NCBI RefSeq assembly: GCF_028863945.1
Contig: NZ_JARBEA010000020.1
Span: forward strand, 1 to 41,476
DNA: 41,476 bases
Reading direction: 5' to 3'
Source of the DNA: Jeotgalibaca caeni
GTDB taxonomy: Bacteria; Bacillota; Bacilli; Lactobacillales; Aerococcaceae
Numbering within the stretch: position 1 is the stretch's first letter; each line of letters opens with the position of its first letter. The notes beneath the pieces were generated by a model. It ran no database searches. It was not told where the DNA came from and saw nothing but the letters and a program-made list of their open reading frames with translations. Made by a program: the position numbers and the translations under genes. Of the stretch, positions 24,099 to 33,107 are shown one piece after another.

Positions 24099-25571
24099 TT
24101 ACTTTAGTTTTTCGAGCACTCGTTCTACTAATAAGTTTACGAGTTCATCCTTATCAATGTCTTTTACAGGTGTTGCTTCTGTTTCTTCAAATACGTCGTC
24201 ACCGCGCAAGTCCTCTAGTTCGCGAACGCCCCAAGCAATCCGGCGTAAGTTGAACAAGTTTTGAGGGGCAATATTATCGGACGTTGAGCTTCCGCCTACT
24301 GCACCACAGCCCAATGTGAGCGCTGGGAACAGGTTGGTTGTAGCACCAATACCACCCAACGTTGCAGATGTATTGACTAATAAGCGAGAGACCGGTTTGC
24401 GTAAGGCAAATTCTTGAATGACTGCATCGTCCGATGAATGAATCGCCATCGTATGTCCAGCACCTTCTTGGTAGAGAATCTCCATCGACAAATCACATGC
24501 TTCTTCCCAGCCTTTTGCGGTATAGAAAGCCAAGATTGGCGCCAATTTCTCTCTGGAATAAGGAGCGTGTAAGCCTACGCGGTCTTCTTCTGCTATTAAG
24601 ACACGTGCTTCTGCTGGCACGTGAATACCCGCTAACTTCGCAATTTCTTGTACCGGCTTGCCGACAATTTTCGGATTCATTCGGCCGTCTGGACGTAGAA
24701 TGAATTTTTCCAATTTCTTGGCATCTTCGGTTGGCAAGAAATAGCCGCCTTGCTTCTTGAATTCTGCTACGACTTTTGCCTTGCTGACTTCTTCAACGAT
24801 AATCGATTGTTCAGAAGCACAAATCGTACCGTTATCGAATGTTTTAGACTCCATAATTTGCTTCACAGCTTTTGGAATGTCTGCAGTCTTTTCAATGAAT
24901 GCCGGTCCATTACCTGGTCCTACCCCAATAGCGGGTGTGCCGGAAGAATACGCAGCGCGTACCATTGCAGAACCACCTGTCGCAAGAATCAAGTTCGTGT
25001 CGCGGTTTGTCATTAATTCACTGGTCGCTTGCATCGTTACTTGGGTAATGACACTTAGTGTGCCTTCCGGTAATCCAACCTTTTGACCTGCTTCATTCAT
25101 GATACGTACCGTTTCAATGATTGAATCTAGTGCGCTTGGGTGCGGGGAGAAGACGATTGCATTCCCTGCCTTTACTGAAATTAATGCCTTGTAGATAACG
25201 GTTGACGTTGGGTTTGTTGAAGGAATCAATCCTGCAACGACTCCGACTGGTACGGCTACTTCCATATACTTCGCCGCTTCGCTCTTATGAACAATTCCAA
25301 CTGTTTTCATGTCTTTAATGGCGTTCAATACATCACGGGAAGCGAAGGCATTCTTCAATACCTTATCTTGCCATCTACCAAATCCGGTTTCTTTTTCTGC
25401 CATCTTGGCCAGTTTTACGCGGTTGGCGTAAGCTGCTTTTGCCATTGTTTTGACGATGAGGTCAATCTCTTCTTGCGAACGGGTTGCTAATTCTTTTTGT
25501 GCTGCTTTTGCCTTTTTGAGTAAGTTTCTCGTTTCTTGTATCGACAAAAGATCTTTATCTGTCAGGTTCAC
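24099..25571 (-). CDS. eutE: EutE, CoA-acylating acetaldehyde dehydrogenase
   Basis: A 490-residue aldehyde dehydrogenase-family enzyme that oxidises acetaldehyde to acetyl-CoA with NAD. The catalytic cysteine is C251 in [12 protein letters not shown], and the NAD-binding loop is [16 protein letters not shown] with [10 protein letters not shown]. The N-terminus ([21 protein letters not shown]) is helical and may aid encapsulation. The C-terminal end has a further helix ([17 protein letters not shown]) separated by an acidic linker, a second typical BMC targeting peptide. Starts at GTG overlapping the eutK stop. Confidence 0.94.
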   Translation of the reverse strand: MNLTDKDLLSIQETRNLLKKAKAAQKELATRSQEEIDLIVKTMAKAAYANRVKLAKMAEKETGFGRWQDKVLKNAFASRDVLNAIKDMKTVGIVHKSEAAKYMEVAVPVGVVAGLIPSTNPTSTVIYKALISVKAGNAIVFSPHPSALDSIIETVRIMNEAGQKVGLPEGTLSVITQVTMQATSELMTNRDTNLILATGGSAMVRAAYSSGTPAIGVGPGNGPAFIEKTADIPKAVKQIMESKTFDNGTICASEQSIIVEEVSKAKVVAEFKKQGGYFLPTEDAKKLEKFILRPDGRMNPKIVGKPVQEIAKLAGIHVPAEARVLIAEEDRVGLHAPYSREKLAPILAFYTAKGWEEACDLSMEILYQEGAGHTMAIHSSDDAVIQEFALRKPVSRLLVNTSATLGGIGATTNLFPALTLGCGAVGGSSTSDNIAPQNLFNLRRIAWGVRELEDLRGDDVFEETEATPVKDIDKDELVNLLVERVLEKLK

Positions 25572-26173
25572 TCATCCTTCACTCCTTTCTCTAGTAACGC
25601 GCGGATTAATTGCTCTTTGTTGGCATATTTAATCTCTTTCTTCGTCAACGAATCAATGTTCCGCTTATAGGCGAGGGAGCGTAATTCCACAACTTTCATT
25701 TGGTCCAATCTTTCTGGGTCCAACTCAGCTCCTGGAATCCGTTCTTGCTCTTGTTCCAGAACTTTTTTGATTTCTTCTTCTGGAACTTCCCCTACTTCCG
25801 TCTTCAATTCTTCCATCGTTTCCGGTTTAATCTCCGGTTTTTCGATTGGATTCACTGGATTAGAAGCAACTGGCTCCTCACGTTTTTCTTCTTTTTGATA
25901 CTTCTTCAACAACATGTGTTCCACCTGTTCATCCAAACGGGCGATAACATGGCTGGAAACAAAACTGTCTGTATTTTTCACAACCTCTGCACCTGCTTCT
26001 ACGGCTGCATGAATGGCAGCCACATCTCCTAGTAACTGGACGGTTGTTAAACCACCACGGATTCGACGATTGCCAAGCAACTCTACATCTGCTGCCTTCA
26101 TCGCTGCATCTGCAGCAAGGACAGCGCCAAGCATTCCTTTTACTTCAATTAATCCTAATGCTCTTTGTACCAT
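25568..26173 (-). CDS. eutK: EutK-like BMC-H shell protein with nucleic-acid-binding-like tail
   Basis: About 201 residues. Residues 1-90 are a BMC domain (ALGLIEVKGMLGAVLAADAA, VQLLGDVAAIHAAVEAG). A long Glu/Lys/Pro-rich linker (about 90-150) follows, then a C-terminal domain (about 155-200) with LDQMKVVELRSLAYKRNID and KEQLIRALLEKG. That end resembles Rho_N/SAP-type nucleic-acid-binding folds. Enterobacterial EutK also has a BMC domain plus a winged-helix-like tail. The ATG at 26173 fits the BMC start; a GTG lies three codons earlier. It overlaps eutE and follows eutL. Confidence 0.85.
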   Translation of the reverse strand: MVQRALGLIEVKGMLGAVLAADAAMKAADVELLGNRRIRGGLTTVQLLGDVAAIHAAVEAGAEVVKNTDSFVSSHVIARLDEQVEHMLLKKYQKEEKREEPVASNPVNPIEKPEIKPETMEELKTEVGEVPEEEIKKVLEQEQERIPGAELDPERLDQMKVVELRSLAYKRNIDSLTKKEIKYANKEQLIRALLEKGVKDE

Positions 26174-26188
26174 TCTCACCACCGCCTA

Positions 26189-26842
26189 TTAATAGCCGGT
26201 TGGATTGTCGGCTACAGCAAGGACAGCTTTTTCGAAAGCTTCACACGCTGCTTTGCAGGCAGATTGTGAACCGGTCAATAGTGCGCCAGCAAAGTTGGTT
26301 TCGGTAGGCGGTCCGTAAAAGACGCCCATTTGTACATCTGCTGCCTTCATTGCTGCATCTAGTGCATAAATCGCTTCTAGTGGAGGAGCAATTAAATAAG
26401 CAATCGCATTGCCTTCTCTTGTGTTGGCTCCTTTTGATAAAAACGTTCCGGTTCGAGATACACAGTGAGCAAAGTAAATGATGGAATCATCCTCATTGGC
26501 ACTGTAAAAACTTGCGCCATGTTCAATGACTTCTATCGCTGCATCCAATCCGCTGCGAACTTCTGCTGGACTTGGTCCGGCAATCATTCCAATTACTTCT
26601 CCGGCTAACTTGGTTGAAGCATTCGCTGCGCCTGCATACAGGCTCTTCGCATAAACAACATCGACTGCTGCTTTTTTAGTCGCTTCATCAAGTGCTACAT
26701 AAGTGACATCATCGCTGTCCGATGTGATGATTCCAATACTTTTTTGATCGGGTCCTAGTTCGAGTTCCTTTGCCAGTGCATCATCCACATTCGGAATGAT
26801 TTTTACACTTAGAACGGATGCTCCAAGTCTGTCTTGTCTCAT
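26189..26842 (-). CDS. eutL: EutL, trimeric tandem-BMC shell protein
   Basis: A 217-residue protein of two BMC-like halves. The N-terminal half has LGASVLSVKIIPNVDDALAKEL and a GPSPAEVRSGLDAAIE stretch. The C-terminal half has GNAIAYLIAPPLEAIYALDAAMKAADVQMGV, with the GPPTETNFAGALLTGSQSACKAAC tail. It forms pseudohexameric facets with a gated central pore. Length and motifs match EutL of Escherichia and Listeria. It lies between eutC and eutK with short gaps. Confidence 0.94.
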   Translation of the reverse strand: MRQDRLGASVLSVKIIPNVDDALAKELELGPDQKSIGIITSDSDDVTYVALDEATKKAAVDVVYAKSLYAGAANASTKLAGEVIGMIAGPSPAEVRSGLDAAIEVIEHGASFYSANEDDSIIYFAHCVSRTGTFLSKGANTREGNAIAYLIAPPLEAIYALDAAMKAADVQMGVFYGPPTETNFAGALLTGSQSACKAACEAFEKAVLAVADNPTGY

Positions 26843-26856
26843 TTGGAATCCTCCTT

Positions 26857-27759
26857 TTAACGTTGTTCTTTCAGGTCAAGACCTGATTTTTTCATATCCA
26901 ACATTTTCTTAATCAAGTCAGCGATATAAGCGCCGGCTTCAACTGCTGGAGTTCCGCCTTGGTGAATGTTGGAAACAACGGTTCTACGTGCTTCTGGCAT
27001 TCCAACGGTTGGTTTGTAAGCAATGTATGCACTCATTGATTCAGCGGTCACGAGACCTGGGCGTTCACCGATTAACAAGCAAACTACTTCAGCGCCCGTT
27101 GCGTCTCCAACTGGATCCATAGCTGGTACACGGCAGTGTTTCACGAAAACTACTTCGCCAAAATCTAATCCATGCATCTTCAGTCCTTGGCGAATGGCAG
27201 GCAAGATGTCTTGGATGTTCGCTTCAATCGCTGCCGAGCTTAATCCATCTCCTACCATAATTGCTACCTTGGTATTTGGTTTGATTGCTTGTTTGACTTT
27301 CGCCATTTCTTGGTCGTCAAATTTACGGCCTAAGTCTGGACGGGTAATGTAGGTGTCTTTGTCACCGCAAAGCGTTTCTACTTCAACAAATTTCATTTCC
27401 TTCAACAAGTCTTCATCTACATAAGAGAAAACTGCATCTTGTGCCGCTGCGTGATCCGCACGGAAGCGTAACGCTGGCTCCGTTTTGTAACGTGTACCGG
27501 CACGCCATAATCCAAGACGGGCAGGTGTGAAGGACTTCATTTTTTTGTACCCTTCTGCATCTTGTGCATTTGGCACTAAAAATTGTTTGCGAATATTTAC
27601 TTCTGTGATATCCGGAATCGAGCCTTCTTCCACATTTGTCTGCTTCGTTGGTGCTTCTTTCGTTGCAGTTGTAGCTGTAGTTGCGGTTGCAATTGGTGTT
27701 TCTTCCACAATCTCACTTAAAATGGATTTAATCATATTCTTTAAATCGCTCTCGTTCAC
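26857..27759 (-). CDS. eutC: EutC, ethanolamine ammonia-lyase small subunit
   Basis: A 300-residue small subunit of the B12-dependent lyase that splits ethanolamine to acetaldehyde and ammonia. Residues 1-20 ([19 protein letters not shown]) are the targeting helix, followed by an Ala/Thr-rich linker to about residue 45. The core includes [42 protein letters not shown] and [19 protein letters not shown], which contribute to cobalamin binding. It directly follows eutB. Confidence 0.95.
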   Translation of the reverse strand: MNESDLKNMIKSILSEIVEETPIATATTATTATKEAPTKQTNVEEGSIPDITEVNIRKQFLVPNAQDAEGYKKMKSFTPARLGLWRAGTRYKTEPALRFRADHAAAQDAVFSYVDEDLLKEMKFVEVETLCGDKDTYITRPDLGRKFDDQEMAKVKQAIKPNTKVAIMVGDGLSSAAIEANIQDILPAIRQGLKMHGLDFGEVVFVKHCRVPAMDPVGDATGAEVVCLLIGERPGLVTAESMSAYIAYKPTVGMPEARRTVVSNIHQGGTPAVEAGAYIADLIKKMLDMKKSGLDLKEQR

Positions 27760-27786
27760 TTAGATTCCCTCCTTTGCTTTTTCCGT

Positions 27787-29157
27787 TTATTTACGCTTCA
27801 AGAAGACAGATGCATCGCCAGCTAATTCGGTCAAGCGACCATTTTCGCTGAAGCCCATTTTTTCCATCCATGCATCGAATTCTTTGGTTGGGCGTTTATT
27901 CAATAGTTGACGAATGCTTGCTGTTTCATGGAAACCAGTTGTTTGATAGTTCAACATTACGTCATCAGCATTTGGAATTCCCATGATGAAGTTTACGCCT
28001 GCGACAGCTAGAAGAACGGTTAAGTTTTCTGCATCATTTTGGTCAGCCTTCATATGGTTGGTGTAACATACGTCACAACCCATTGAAATTCCAGTTAGTT
28101 TACCCATGAAGTGGTCTTCTAACCCTGCTCGGATTACTTGTTGGGAATCATATAAATATTCTGGTCCGATAAATCCAACAACCGTGTTTACCATAAATGG
28201 ATCGTATTTCTTCGCAAAACCATAACATCTTGCTTCCATCGTTACTTGGTCTACGTTGTGATGCGCATCGGATGACAATTCTGAACCTTGTCCTGTCTCA
28301 AAGTACATTACGTTTGGTCCAACTGCCGTACCACGTTTCAAAGCTAGGTCGTTTGCGTCTTGTAACATTTGTGCACTGATTCCAAACGCTTCGTTTCCTT
28401 TTTGAGAACCGGCAATGGATTGGAAAATCAAACCAGATGGTGCTCCTTGATCGATTGCTTCCATTTGAGTAGAAACGTGTGCTAATACGGTATGTTGGGT
28501 TGGAATCTCCCATTCTTCCATAAAGTCATTGAACTTATGCAAGATTCGTTTCACACTCTCTGTCGTATCATCCACTGGATTCAAGCCAATAACCGCATCC
28601 CCAATCCCCATGGATACACCTTCCATAACGGAAGCCATAATTCCATCAATATTGTCAGTTGGATGGTTTGGTTGTAGACGAGCACTGAATGTTCCTGGCT
28701 CACCAATCGTTGTATTCGCTGTTTTGGTCACAATAATTTTTTGTGCACCCATAATCAAGTCTAAGTTCGACATGATTTTTGTTACGGCCGCCACCATCTC
28801 TGCGGTCAAACCGTTTGAAATACGGTGAATATCATAATTTGTTGTATTCAAATCCAAAATCCATTCGCGTAAATCCGCAACGGTCCAGTTCTTGATTTTT
28901 TCGTACGTATGCAAGTTCACCCGGTCAATAATAATACGGGTTACCTCGTCTAGTTCGTAGGGAACAGCTGGATTGTTAAATAAATCGGAAAGCTTAAGAT
29001 TGGAAAGAACAACCTTCGCAGCGACACGTTCCTCTGCACTTTCAGCGGCAACACCAGCTAGGTGATCGCCTGATTTTTCTTCATTGGCTTTTCCCATCAC
29101 TTCCATTACGGAATTGAATGAGTAGGTCCGGCCAAAGAGCGTGGTCTTTAAAATCAT
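27787..29157 (-). CDS. eutB: EutB, ethanolamine ammonia-lyase large subunit
   Basis: A 456-residue catalytic TIM-barrel subunit. Landmarks include the GEPGTFSARLQPNHPTDN stretch, GDAVIGLNPVDDTTESV, QHTVLAHVSTQMEAI, YFETGQGSELSSDAHH and MGCDVCYTNHMKADQND, all typical of EutB. With EutC it forms the adenosylcobalamin-dependent ammonia-lyase inside the shell. AAAGGAGGA precedes the ATG. Length is usual for the family. Confidence 0.97.
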   Translation of the reverse strand: MILKTTLFGRTYSFNSVMEVMGKANEEKSGDHLAGVAAESAEERVAAKVVLSNLKLSDLFNNPAVPYELDEVTRIIIDRVNLHTYEKIKNWTVADLREWILDLNTTNYDIHRISNGLTAEMVAAVTKIMSNLDLIMGAQKIIVTKTANTTIGEPGTFSARLQPNHPTDNIDGIMASVMEGVSMGIGDAVIGLNPVDDTTESVKRILHKFNDFMEEWEIPTQHTVLAHVSTQMEAIDQGAPSGLIFQSIAGSQKGNEAFGISAQMLQDANDLALKRGTAVGPNVMYFETGQGSELSSDAHHNVDQVTMEARCYGFAKKYDPFMVNTVVGFIGPEYLYDSQQVIRAGLEDHFMGKLTGISMGCDVCYTNHMKADQNDAENLTVLLAVAGVNFIMGIPNADDVMLNYQTTGFHETASIRQLLNKRPTKEFDAWMEKMGFSENGRLTELAGDASVFLKRK

Positions 29158-29178
29158 GAATGAATCCTCCTTTAATCA

Positions 29179-30609
29179 TTAATTAAATACAAGTGTTTTG
29201 ACGACGACAGGCAGTACTGAACCGTCTGCAATCGGATTACCAATATCAATGTAGTCTCCATTTTGTACATGCACACTGTCAATGCATACAAAAGGATACG
29301 CTGCTGGTAATTGTGCATACAGACTATGTCCTAGTGCCTTTGCCATGTCTTCTTTGACCAAGATGACGAGTGGATCGCCTTTTTGGATGACTTTCTCTAA
29401 CCCCTTCACGATGGCCGCTGCTAAATCTTGGATATACTGGAAGCGTGGATTGACCGCTCCTTCAAAAGCTAAGGCAATAAGCTGCTGTTCGCCGTCTGCT
29501 TCAAACCAATTCAGCTTTTCTTCAATAGCTTGCGCCATCTTCTCGATGCTGGCCTGGTCTTCGTCTTCTTTTGAAAGCTTCAAAACCGGCACATTTTGAA
29601 GCGGTAGAATCTTGTCTTTGTAGGTGATGGTACTTCCGCTGACATCTGTTGTATGAGATCCTGCTCCTACAACCGTTGCTCGGATGGTTTCCACACTCTC
29701 GATTACTTCAAACTGCTCGAAAAGTTTTGATTGGGCAATCTTTCGTCCCAGTAAAATACCAATGTCTCCATACTTAAATGGTGCTTCGTCCGTATCTTTC
29801 TGGATATAATCGGCTACCCCACCGGAAAAAGAGACATACTCTACTTTTCGTTCAGTCCGCAAGTCCTTATTCGTAATCAGTAAGTCATAATACGGACTCT
29901 TTTCCCCAACACCCAAACTGTTTTCCATCACTTGAACCATAATGGACAATAGTTTATTCAAATCAGTCAAATCAATGGTCTGATTGAGCCTTAGCTGTAG
30001 CCGTTCTGCTTGAATAATAGTCTCAAGCTTCGGTGCAATATACGTAATCTTCCGTTGCTCATTCACCTTGATGAGCCGGCCGCCAATGTCAAAGCAACCT
30101 GTATCTTGGATATCGCCGTCATGGAAACAAACGAGGTTCGTTGTTCCACCACCAATATCAAAATTAACGGTAGTCGTATGGTAGTGTACGGAGTAAGAAT
30201 GCGTACCCGCGCCCTTTCCAGCAATGATGCTCTCGAGGTCGGGTCCTGCTGTTGCGACAACAAAGTCTCCCGCGAATCCACTCAACGCTTCCGCTACAGC
30301 GCGGGAATTTTCTTTCCGAACGGTTTCACCCGTAATAATAATGGCACCCGTTTGGATGTCTTTTTGCTTCACACCAGCTTTTTGATACTGTTGTTCCACA
30401 AATCGTTTAATTTGGTTGGCATCAATCAAGTTGTTCGTCAAGATTGGTGTAAAGAGAATGTCACTTTTATAAATGACTTTCTTATCCGTAATCGAGATTC
30501 GTGGAATGGTAAAAGCTGAAGCCATGTTCTCGATATATAATTCAGAAAGCACTAACTGCGTAGTGGAAGTGCCGATATCAATGCCCACGCTCAATAATTT
30601 TTCAGCCAT
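29179..30609 (-). CDS. eutA: EutA, reactivating factor for ethanolamine ammonia-lyase
   Basis: A 476-residue ASKHA-fold (actin/Hsp70-like) ATPase that releases damaged cobalamin from EutBC. Phosphate-binding loops are visible in GIDIGTSTTQLVLS near the N-terminus and NFDIGGGTTNLVCFHDG in the middle, with VGAGSHTTDVSG as a later glycine loop. It is the first gene after an ANTAR-type leader (30625-30707) that separates it from eutW, the same position as in Enterococcus. GGGAGTGAGGGA precedes the ATG. Confidence 0.95.
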   Translation of the reverse strand: MAEKLLSVGIDIGTSTTQLVLSELYIENMASAFTIPRISITDKKVIYKSDILFTPILTNNLIDANQIKRFVEQQYQKAGVKQKDIQTGAIIITGETVRKENSRAVAEALSGFAGDFVVATAGPDLESIIAGKGAGTHSYSVHYHTTTVNFDIGGGTTNLVCFHDGDIQDTGCFDIGGRLIKVNEQRKITYIAPKLETIIQAERLQLRLNQTIDLTDLNKLLSIMVQVMENSLGVGEKSPYYDLLITNKDLRTERKVEYVSFSGGVADYIQKDTDEAPFKYGDIGILLGRKIAQSKLFEQFEVIESVETIRATVVGAGSHTTDVSGSTITYKDKILPLQNVPVLKLSKEDEDQASIEKMAQAIEEKLNWFEADGEQQLIALAFEGAVNPRFQYIQDLAAAIVKGLEKVIQKGDPLVILVKEDMAKALGHSLYAQLPAAYPFVCIDSVHVQNGDYIDIGNPIADGSVLPVVVKTLVFN

Positions 30610-30624
30610 TCCCTCACTCCCTTC

Positions 30625-30707
30625 AAAAAAGACGCTGAAAGAAAGGTCTCTACAGGAGAGTCCTTTTTATCAGCGCCTTTGCTTTTTTTCTTACGACCTT
30701 GTAAGAA
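30625..30707 (-). promoter_or_regulatory. ANTAR-target dual hairpin and terminator upstream of eutA
   Basis: Read on the minus strand, hairpin P1 has stem TTCTTAC/GTAAGAA and hexaloop AAGGTC (30688-30707). Hairpin P2 has stem AGC/GCT and loop AAAGGC (30672-30683). Both loops have A at position 1 and G at position 4, the EutV recognition pattern. P2 overlaps the 5' arm of a terminator, GGCGCTGA pairing TCAGCGTC and then six T (30625-30677). EutV binding would prevent the terminator, so eutA and downstream genes need phosphorylated EutV. Confidence 0.8.
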
Positions 30708-30715
30708 AGGATTAT

Positions 30716-32161
30716 TTAGTTCTTAAATGTAATGCGAGTTTTTGTGCCATGTGGGTTAGAATCAACCGCAATGGTACCGTTCAACTTACTTTCCACAAAA
30801 CTAGTAACAATCCAAAGTCCCAAATTGTGCTGGCCATGTGCTTCAAAGTCGAAGCCGCTGCCATTGTCTGCGACATAAATAAAAATCAAATCGTTTTCTT
30901 GCTTAATTTCTACACGAATCTTGCCCATCCCGGTTTCTTTATCGGTAAAAGCATGGTCATAACTGTTTTGAATTAGTTCATTCATAATAAGGGCAATCGT
31001 TACAGCCTTGTTGCTGTCTAGAATAATTTCTGAGTCAATTTCGCTTTGGAAATCAATTTCCCTTTGATCTGAGAAAAACCGAGTAAGGTTGAAAATAACG
31101 GCATCCAGTACCATTTTAAGCTGTACATTGTCTTCCTTTTGTTTAGATAGCAGTTCGTGTGTTGCTGCAATCGATAGGACGCGGTTGACGCTCTCATTCA
31201 GTACTTTCTTCGCTTCTGGACTCTCGGCTCGTCGAGCTTGTAGCCGCAGTAAGGATACTACTGTTTGCAAGTTATTTTTTACACGGTGGTGGATTTCTTG
31301 GATCGTTACAAATTCTTCTTCCTTGCGTGACTCTTTCACCTTCTGATCGGTAATGTCTTTCATGATTTGAATGACAAAACCGTTCGAAGGGAGATGAATA
31401 ATTTTACTCTTGAAGTAGTACTGGTCGAACTTGATTTCTCGGCCTTTCAAACTTTCGAACTCGCCTAGAGAAACCAAACTCAAAATACGGTCAAAAGTCA
31501 TTAAGTCAAGTGCCAGGTTATCATAGTGAAGCGAATTAATGGAGTCCATATAGCCAAACGTTTGATAGTATTGACCCGCTGCTTTATTATGATGTCTCAA
31601 AATCCCCTTTGCATCAAAGATTAAAATGATATCATCTAAAAAGTTTGCGATGGACTGCTCTACCTTTTCCATTTCTTCAAGTGCCAGACTGACTTCCTCG
31701 TACGATCGATCACGGTTTCTTACGTCAAACTGATGCTTGATTTCATTGCTGATATTCTGCTCAACAATGAAGACCGCAATCGTTTTGTTTTTATACTTCA
31801 TCGGATACGAGGTTTGCTTGATCAGTACACCTTCTTGCGAACGTGCATTTAACTCAATCGAAGTCTGCGACGTCTCCAAAGTCCGCAAAGGCCCTGGTTC
31901 GTCTTTCCGATAAGCAATCTTGCCAACCACACGCTCCTTATACAAAGATGGGGAGTACAAGGGACGGCGGTGACAAACCACAATTGCTTCGCCGGTAAAG
32001 GCATCCCGCACATCTACGAAAACATCATAATCTTCATAGCGCTTATCCGATAGAGCATCTGCTACTTGTTCTTTTAAGAAAGCAATTTCTTGATCATTCA
32101 GCTTGGTGTAGCGTTCGCAAATATTTTGGATATCTTCATCCACTACATGTGGCTTATTCAT
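30716..32161 (-). CDS. eutW: EutW, ethanolamine sensor histidine kinase
   Basis: A soluble sensor kinase of about 481 residues. The N-terminal sensor region (about 1-150) is followed by a PAS-like domain (about 160-275). A HisKA_2-type phosphoacceptor follows with H292/H293 in IQEIHHRVKNNLQ, then an HATPase domain with IMNELIQNSYDHAF and VADNGSGFDFE. There are no transmembrane helices, so it senses ethanolamine in the cytoplasm. It overlaps the end of eutV by 8 bases; the ATG at 32161 is used. It phosphorylates EutV. Confidence 0.94.
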   Translation of the reverse strand: MNKPHVVDEDIQNICERYTKLNDQEIAFLKEQVADALSDKRYEDYDVFVDVRDAFTGEAIVVCHRRPLYSPSLYKERVVGKIAYRKDEPGPLRTLETSQTSIELNARSQEGVLIKQTSYPMKYKNKTIAVFIVEQNISNEIKHQFDVRNRDRSYEEVSLALEEMEKVEQSIANFLDDIILIFDAKGILRHHNKAAGQYYQTFGYMDSINSLHYDNLALDLMTFDRILSLVSLGEFESLKGREIKFDQYYFKSKIIHLPSNGFVIQIMKDITDQKVKESRKEEEFVTIQEIHHRVKNNLQTVVSLLRLQARRAESPEAKKVLNESVNRVLSIAATHELLSKQKEDNVQLKMVLDAVIFNLTRFFSDQREIDFQSEIDSEIILDSNKAVTIALIMNELIQNSYDHAFTDKETGMGKIRVEIKQENDLIFIYVADNGSGFDFEAHGQHNLGLWIVTSFVESKLNGTIAVDSNPHGTKTRITFKN

Positions 32162-32726
32162 CAAGCATCACCAATAATTCTGCTACTTTAATCATCGGAA
32201 TACGCTTCTGCATACTGATCGAGCGCATTTTTTTGTAGGCAGCATCTTCATTAATTTGTTCAGTTGCCATCAATTTCCCTTTGGCCTTCTCAATCACTTT
32301 CCGCTCTTCTAACTTGCGGGCAAGTGTTTCCAGCTCTTTGGCCATCTTTTCATGTTCTTTCCCCTTTGCTAAGGCTAGTTCTACCATCGGCAACAAAGAT
32401 TGTTCATGAAGAGGCTTTACCAAATATCCAAGCGCACCAAAACTAGTCGCCTTTTGGATGTATTGCTGATCGCTATAGGCAGTTAACAAGATAATCCCTG
32501 ACGTTGTTCCTTCTGCTACGATTTTCTTTGAAGCAGTCAGACCATCTAAAATCGGCATTTTAATGTCCATGATCACTAAATCGGGTTTCGTTTCTTGACA
32601 GACCCGGATTGCTTCAAAACCATCTGATGCTTCCCCTACCACTTGGTGCCCCGCGCCTTCTAAAATGTCTCGGATATCCAGCCTTGTGATTGGTTCATCA
32701 TCAACAACTACGATTCTTCCACTCAT
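32154..32726 (-). CDS. eutV: EutV, ANTAR-domain RNA-binding response regulator
   Basis: A 190-residue response regulator with a receiver domain (acidic VVDDEP, phosphoacceptor D54 in VIMDIKMP, Thr in LLTAYS, Lys in LVKPLHE). A coiled coil at about 125-145 precedes a C-terminal ANTAR domain (VIEKAKGKLMATEQINEDAAYKKMRSIS split). When phosphorylated by EutW it dimerises and binds paired RNA hairpins to prevent termination. Three candidate targets lie in this window, before eutA, before eutG and before the DUF4430 gene. Confidence 0.95.
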   Translation of the reverse strand: MSGRIVVVDDEPITRLDIRDILEGAGHQVVGEASDGFEAIRVCQETKPDLVIMDIKMPILDGLTASKKIVAEGTTSGIILLTAYSDQQYIQKATSFGALGYLVKPLHEQSLLPMVELALAKGKEHEKMAKELETLARKLEERKVIEKAKGKLMATEQINEDAAYKKMRSISMQKRIPMIKVAELLVMLDE

Positions 32727-32743
32727 TATTTCACCTCATTGTT

Positions 32744-33085
32744 TTAACTAACCGTTAGTGCGACACGGTTAAAACCTAGTACTTTTTCCATTGTGTCGAG
32801 CACTTCTTCTAATGCGACAATGACAGATGAAACATCTCCGGTAATCACAACAGAACCTGAAAAACGATCAACAAACCCGATTTCAATATCTGCTGCTTTA
32901 GTCGCAATATCAACAGCAATAATCGCTGCTTCGCTTGGGGTGATGGTCATGATTCCAATCGCATCCGCCTGGGTGTTCAACACACCAAGCTTCCCATAAA
33001 TCTCAGGGTCAGGTTTTGCAATCGCATGGGCAACCGTAATTTGTTTCCCGGGAACATACTCCTGTATGATTCTTTCCTTTTCCAA
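32744..33085 (-). CDS. eutS: EutS, permuted BMC-H shell protein
   Basis: A 113-residue circularly permuted BMC protein: [53 protein letters not shown] split around residues 44-78, and [15 protein letters not shown]. EutS hexamers are bent and occupy shell edges. It lies between eutG and eutV. A second EutS-like gene is present at 35461. Confidence 0.95.
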   Translation of the reverse strand: MEKERIIQEYVPGKQITVAHAIAKPDPEIYGKLGVLNTQADAIGIMTITPSEAAIIAVDIATKAADIEIGFVDRFSGSVVITGDVSSVIVALEEVLDTMEKVLGFNRVALTVS

Positions 33086-33107
33086 TGAGTACGCCTCCTT
33101 GTCCTAA

